This document shows positions 7,650 through 9,123 of a stretch of DNA of 9,123 bases, in pieces. Within the stretch, counting starts at the first letter, position 1, and the number at the start of each line of letters is the position of its first letter. Position numbers and translations under genes: made by a program. Below the pieces are notes generated by a model that saw nothing but the letters and a program-made list of their open reading frames with translations, was not told where the DNA came from and did not search any database. Source of the DNA: Patescibacteria group bacterium (GTDB lineage Bacteria > Patescibacteria > UBA1384 > CAILIB01); the NCBI GenBank assembly GCA_020696955.1, contig JAJFBK010000017.1, positions 1-9,123 on the forward strand, read 5' to 3'.

Positions 7650-7693
7650 ATATACTTACCTTCGCACAGATATGCTTGACCCGCAAGCCGAAC
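7650..7693 (-). promoter_or_regulatory. murG-murC spacer with murC ribosome binding site
   Basis: The longest non-coding gap in the window, 44 bases. It holds AAGGT (complement of 7658-7662) 8 bases before the murC ATG, a good Shine-Dalgarno. It also contains a small inverted repeat, GCTTG-5 bases-CAAGC at 7674-7688, too short and without a T-run to be a convincing terminator. No clear promoter was recognised. Confidence 0.6.
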
Positions 7694-8788
7694 TTAGGTG
7701 GCAAGCAGTGCTTGGGCCATAACCGAGGCGGCATCAGGCTTATAGAATCGGCTAATCGATACTTCTAAGGTTCTTTTTTCAATTGGGTTTTCCAACAGCT
7801 CAGTGACAAGACTTATAAGGATAGCCGGTGTTGCCGTTTTCTCATCAAGCACAGCAGCAGCATGTTCTTTCTCTAACAATTTGGCATTTGCCCATTGGTG
7901 GTTCTGGGCGGCTGAGGGCAAGGGAATAAGGATAGAAGCCTTGGAAGCAGCGGCAAGCTCATGAATGGTTCCTCCTGCCCTGCTAATCACCAAGGAGGCT
8001 TTCACAAAAGCCAACGGCAATTCGTCCTTTACGAAAGAGTGGAGATGCAGACGTTTTTGAAGCTCAGGGGCCAGCCGTTTCTTGTCTTTTTTTAAAGAGG
8101 CAAAATCTCCTTCGCCACAGATATGCAAAAGAGTAACCTTGCGCAGCAATTCATTCCAAGATTTGGCCACCAGATTATTTACTGCCCGCGCACCCTGGCT
8201 GCCGCCTATGACGATTACGAGTGGCAACCCCTCGGATACCGCCTCCCCCTCAATGACAAGTTTTTTCTGAGCTGGGTTCATGGCAAACTCAGGCCTTACC
8301 GGTTGGCCGACATAAACGGTCTTTTCCTCGCTTCCAGGAAAACTTACGAATACTGTCTTGGAAATCTTGGCTATCAGCCTATTAGAAAGCCCAGTCACCA
8401 CGTCTGTTTCATGACAAAAAACAGGAATCCCCCTGAGACGTGCAGCCACGGCAATGGGAACCGTAACGCTTCCTCCTTTACAAAAAATGACCTGGGGGCG
8501 GATTTTTTTTACTAACCGATAGGCTTGGGAAAACCCTTTGACCATGTGAACCGCTTGGCGAAACTGGTCGAGCGTCAGATAACGGTGAATTTTCCCTGCC
8601 ACTATGCTTTCTTTTTCAAACCTAAGGGGCGACTCCTTAATAAGTGGGGATTTGAGATCTCCTGGCAAGCCGACATAAACGCACCTCGTATCAGAAGAGG
8701 CCTCTTGGACCGCTTCCATTACCGCCAGAAGCGGAACGATGTGACCACCTGTTCCTCCACCAGCAAAAAGAATGGTCTTAGGCGGCAT
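7694..8788 (-). CDS. murG: MurG: undecaprenyl-PP-MurNAc-pentapeptide GlcNAc transferase
   Basis: Membrane-associated GT-B glycosyltransferase that adds GlcNAc from UDP-GlcNAc to lipid I, giving lipid II on the cytoplasmic face. It has 364 residues, the usual size. The N-terminal acceptor domain carries AGGGTGGHIVPLLAV (9-23), the strand IRPQVIFCKGGSVTVPIAVAA (97-116 region) and HETDVVTGLSNRLIAK (126-141). The C-terminal donor domain carries VIGGSQGARAVN (193-204), ISRAGGTIHELA (268-279, with the Glu that binds the UDP ribose at 277) and LIPLPSAAQNHQWANA (287-302). Differences from the common form: HETDVV for HEQNAV and GQPVR for GNPVR. The first 11 bases overlap the end of ftsW, and AAAGGG lies 5 bases before the ATG. 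It follows ftsW and precedes murC, as in classic dcw clusters. Confidence 0.97.
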   Translation of the reverse strand: MPPKTILFAGGGTGGHIVPLLAVMEAVQEASSDTRCVYVGLPGDLKSPLIKESPLRFEKESIVAGKIHRYLTLDQFRQAVHMVKGFSQAYRLVKKIRPQVIFCKGGSVTVPIAVAARLRGIPVFCHETDVVTGLSNRLIAKISKTVFVSFPGSEEKTVYVGQPVRPEFAMNPAQKKLVIEGEAVSEGLPLVIVIGGSQGARAVNNLVAKSWNELLRKVTLLHICGEGDFASLKKDKKRLAPELQKRLHLHSFVKDELPLAFVKASLVISRAGGTIHELAAASKASILIPLPSAAQNHQWANAKLLEKEHAAAVLDEKTATPAILISLVTELLENPIEKRTLEVSISRFYKPDAASVMAQALLAT

Positions 8789-9123
8789 ATGCGCCCTTTC
8801 TGCGTCCGGGCTTGGTAGCTGCCTGCTTCTTTTCAGGTTCTATGTACCTGGAGATATTCAGGAGAATACCGGTAGCCATGAGCGAAATGAGCAAGTTGGT
8901 TCCTCCGTAACTGACAAAGGGCAGCGGGACTCCCACCAAAGGAACCAGATGTAGCATTGAGCCTAGATTAATGAAGGTTTGGAAAGCAAACCAGCTCGTA
9001 ATACCCACGGCAATAAGGCGGCCAAAAAGGTCAGGAGCCAAAGCTGCAATGTAATACCCCCTATAGAAAAGAAATATATAGACACTAATAAGTAGCAAGC
9101 TAAACAGGAAGCCTAACTCCTCC
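8778..9123 (-). CDS. ftsW: FtsW, SEDS-family septal peptidoglycan polymerase, C-terminal part
   Basis: Polytopic membrane glycosyltransferase of the SEDS family that polymerises lipid II at the division site. Only the last 114 residues are present; the frame is open to the window edge, so its start is beyond 9123. The visible part opens with EELGF, a conserved SEDS loop, and has three hydrophobic segments. It includes DLFGRLIAVGITSW, the FQTFINLG helix and the diagnostic VPLVGVPLPFVSYGG loop, then GILLNISR. The tail is basic and cytoplasmic (KKQAATKPGRRKGAYAA). RodA shares these motifs; the adjacent murG and ftsQ favour FtsW. It overlaps murG by 11 bases. Confidence 0.94.
   Translation of the reverse strand, partial: EELGFLFSLLLISVYIFLFYRGYYIAALAPDLFGRLIAVGITSWFAFQTFINLGSMLHLVPLVGVPLPFVSYGGTNLLISLMATGILLNISRYIEPEKKQAATKPGRRKGAYAA
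8794..8799 (-). promoter_or_regulatory. Ribosome binding site of murG
   Basis: AAAGGG on the minus strand 5 bases before the murG ATG at 8788, embedded in the last codons of ftsW. It supports the 11-base ftsW/murG overlap as real. Confidence 0.6.

Larger units (their letters stand above)
1563..9123 (-). other. Probable operon ftsW-murG-murC-murB-ftsQ-recJ-radA
   Basis: Seven consecutive same-strand genes joined by overlaps of 11, 4 and 4 bases and gaps of 44, 9 and 2 bases, with no visible terminator or promoter inside. This is inferred to be one transcription unit entering from beyond 9123 and ending at the radA stop. The first five genes are dcw-type cell-wall/division genes and the last two are DNA recombination genes. 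Confidence 0.7.

Noticed and set aside
7674..7688. Inverted repeat GCTTG-5-CAAGC between murG and murC, considered as a terminator
   Set aside because: The stem is only 5 bp and no T-run follows on the minus strand.
8503..8510. Run of eight T after a G-rich stretch on the plus strand, resembling a terminator tail
   Set aside because: There is no hairpin before it and no plus-strand gene upstream; it encodes Lys codons of MurG on the minus strand.

Overview
The window is ordinary bacterial chromosomal DNA of balanced base composition (roughly half G+C, by eye). It is almost wholly coding: eight protein genes, no gene-free stretch longer than 44 bases, and no RNA gene, mobile element or CRISPR array that I could see. 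TGA is used as a stop (murC, ftsQ) and no frame is interrupted by TGA, so the standard bacterial code applies. The tight packing, a PBP1A with an Ig/FN3-like tail, divergent versions of Mur enzymes and a short RadA would suit Patescibacteria (CPR). That placement is an inference only; no marker here fixes the lineage.

On the plus strand, 1-1566 is the C-terminal part of a class A penicillin-binding protein: the transpeptidase SxN and KSGT motifs, then an Ig-like and a fibronectin-III-like extension. Its start lies before the window. It converges on everything else, and its stop codon overlaps the radA stop in a shared CTAG.

On the minus strand, read from 9123 down to 1563, there is one tight gene string: ftsW (only its C-terminal end), murG, murC, murB-like, ftsQ, recJ, radA. 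Junctions are 11-base or 4-base (ATGA) overlaps, or gaps of 2, 9 and 44 bases, so this is very probably one operon continuing from upstream. The first five genes are a division/cell-wall (dcw) cluster. MurC and MurB make and use the muramyl precursor, MurG makes lipid II, FtsW polymerises glycan at the septum, FtsQ scaffolds the divisome, and the convergent PBP1A polymerises and crosslinks. Where many bacteria have ddl before ftsQ and ftsA-ftsZ after it, this genome has no ddl and continues directly into two recombination/repair genes, recJ and radA.

The observation most worth checking is the MurB homologue. The fold signatures are there, but in a hand alignment both the catalytic serine and the catalytic glutamate are replaced (Pro and Arg). 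I did not find a wholly new system in this window.
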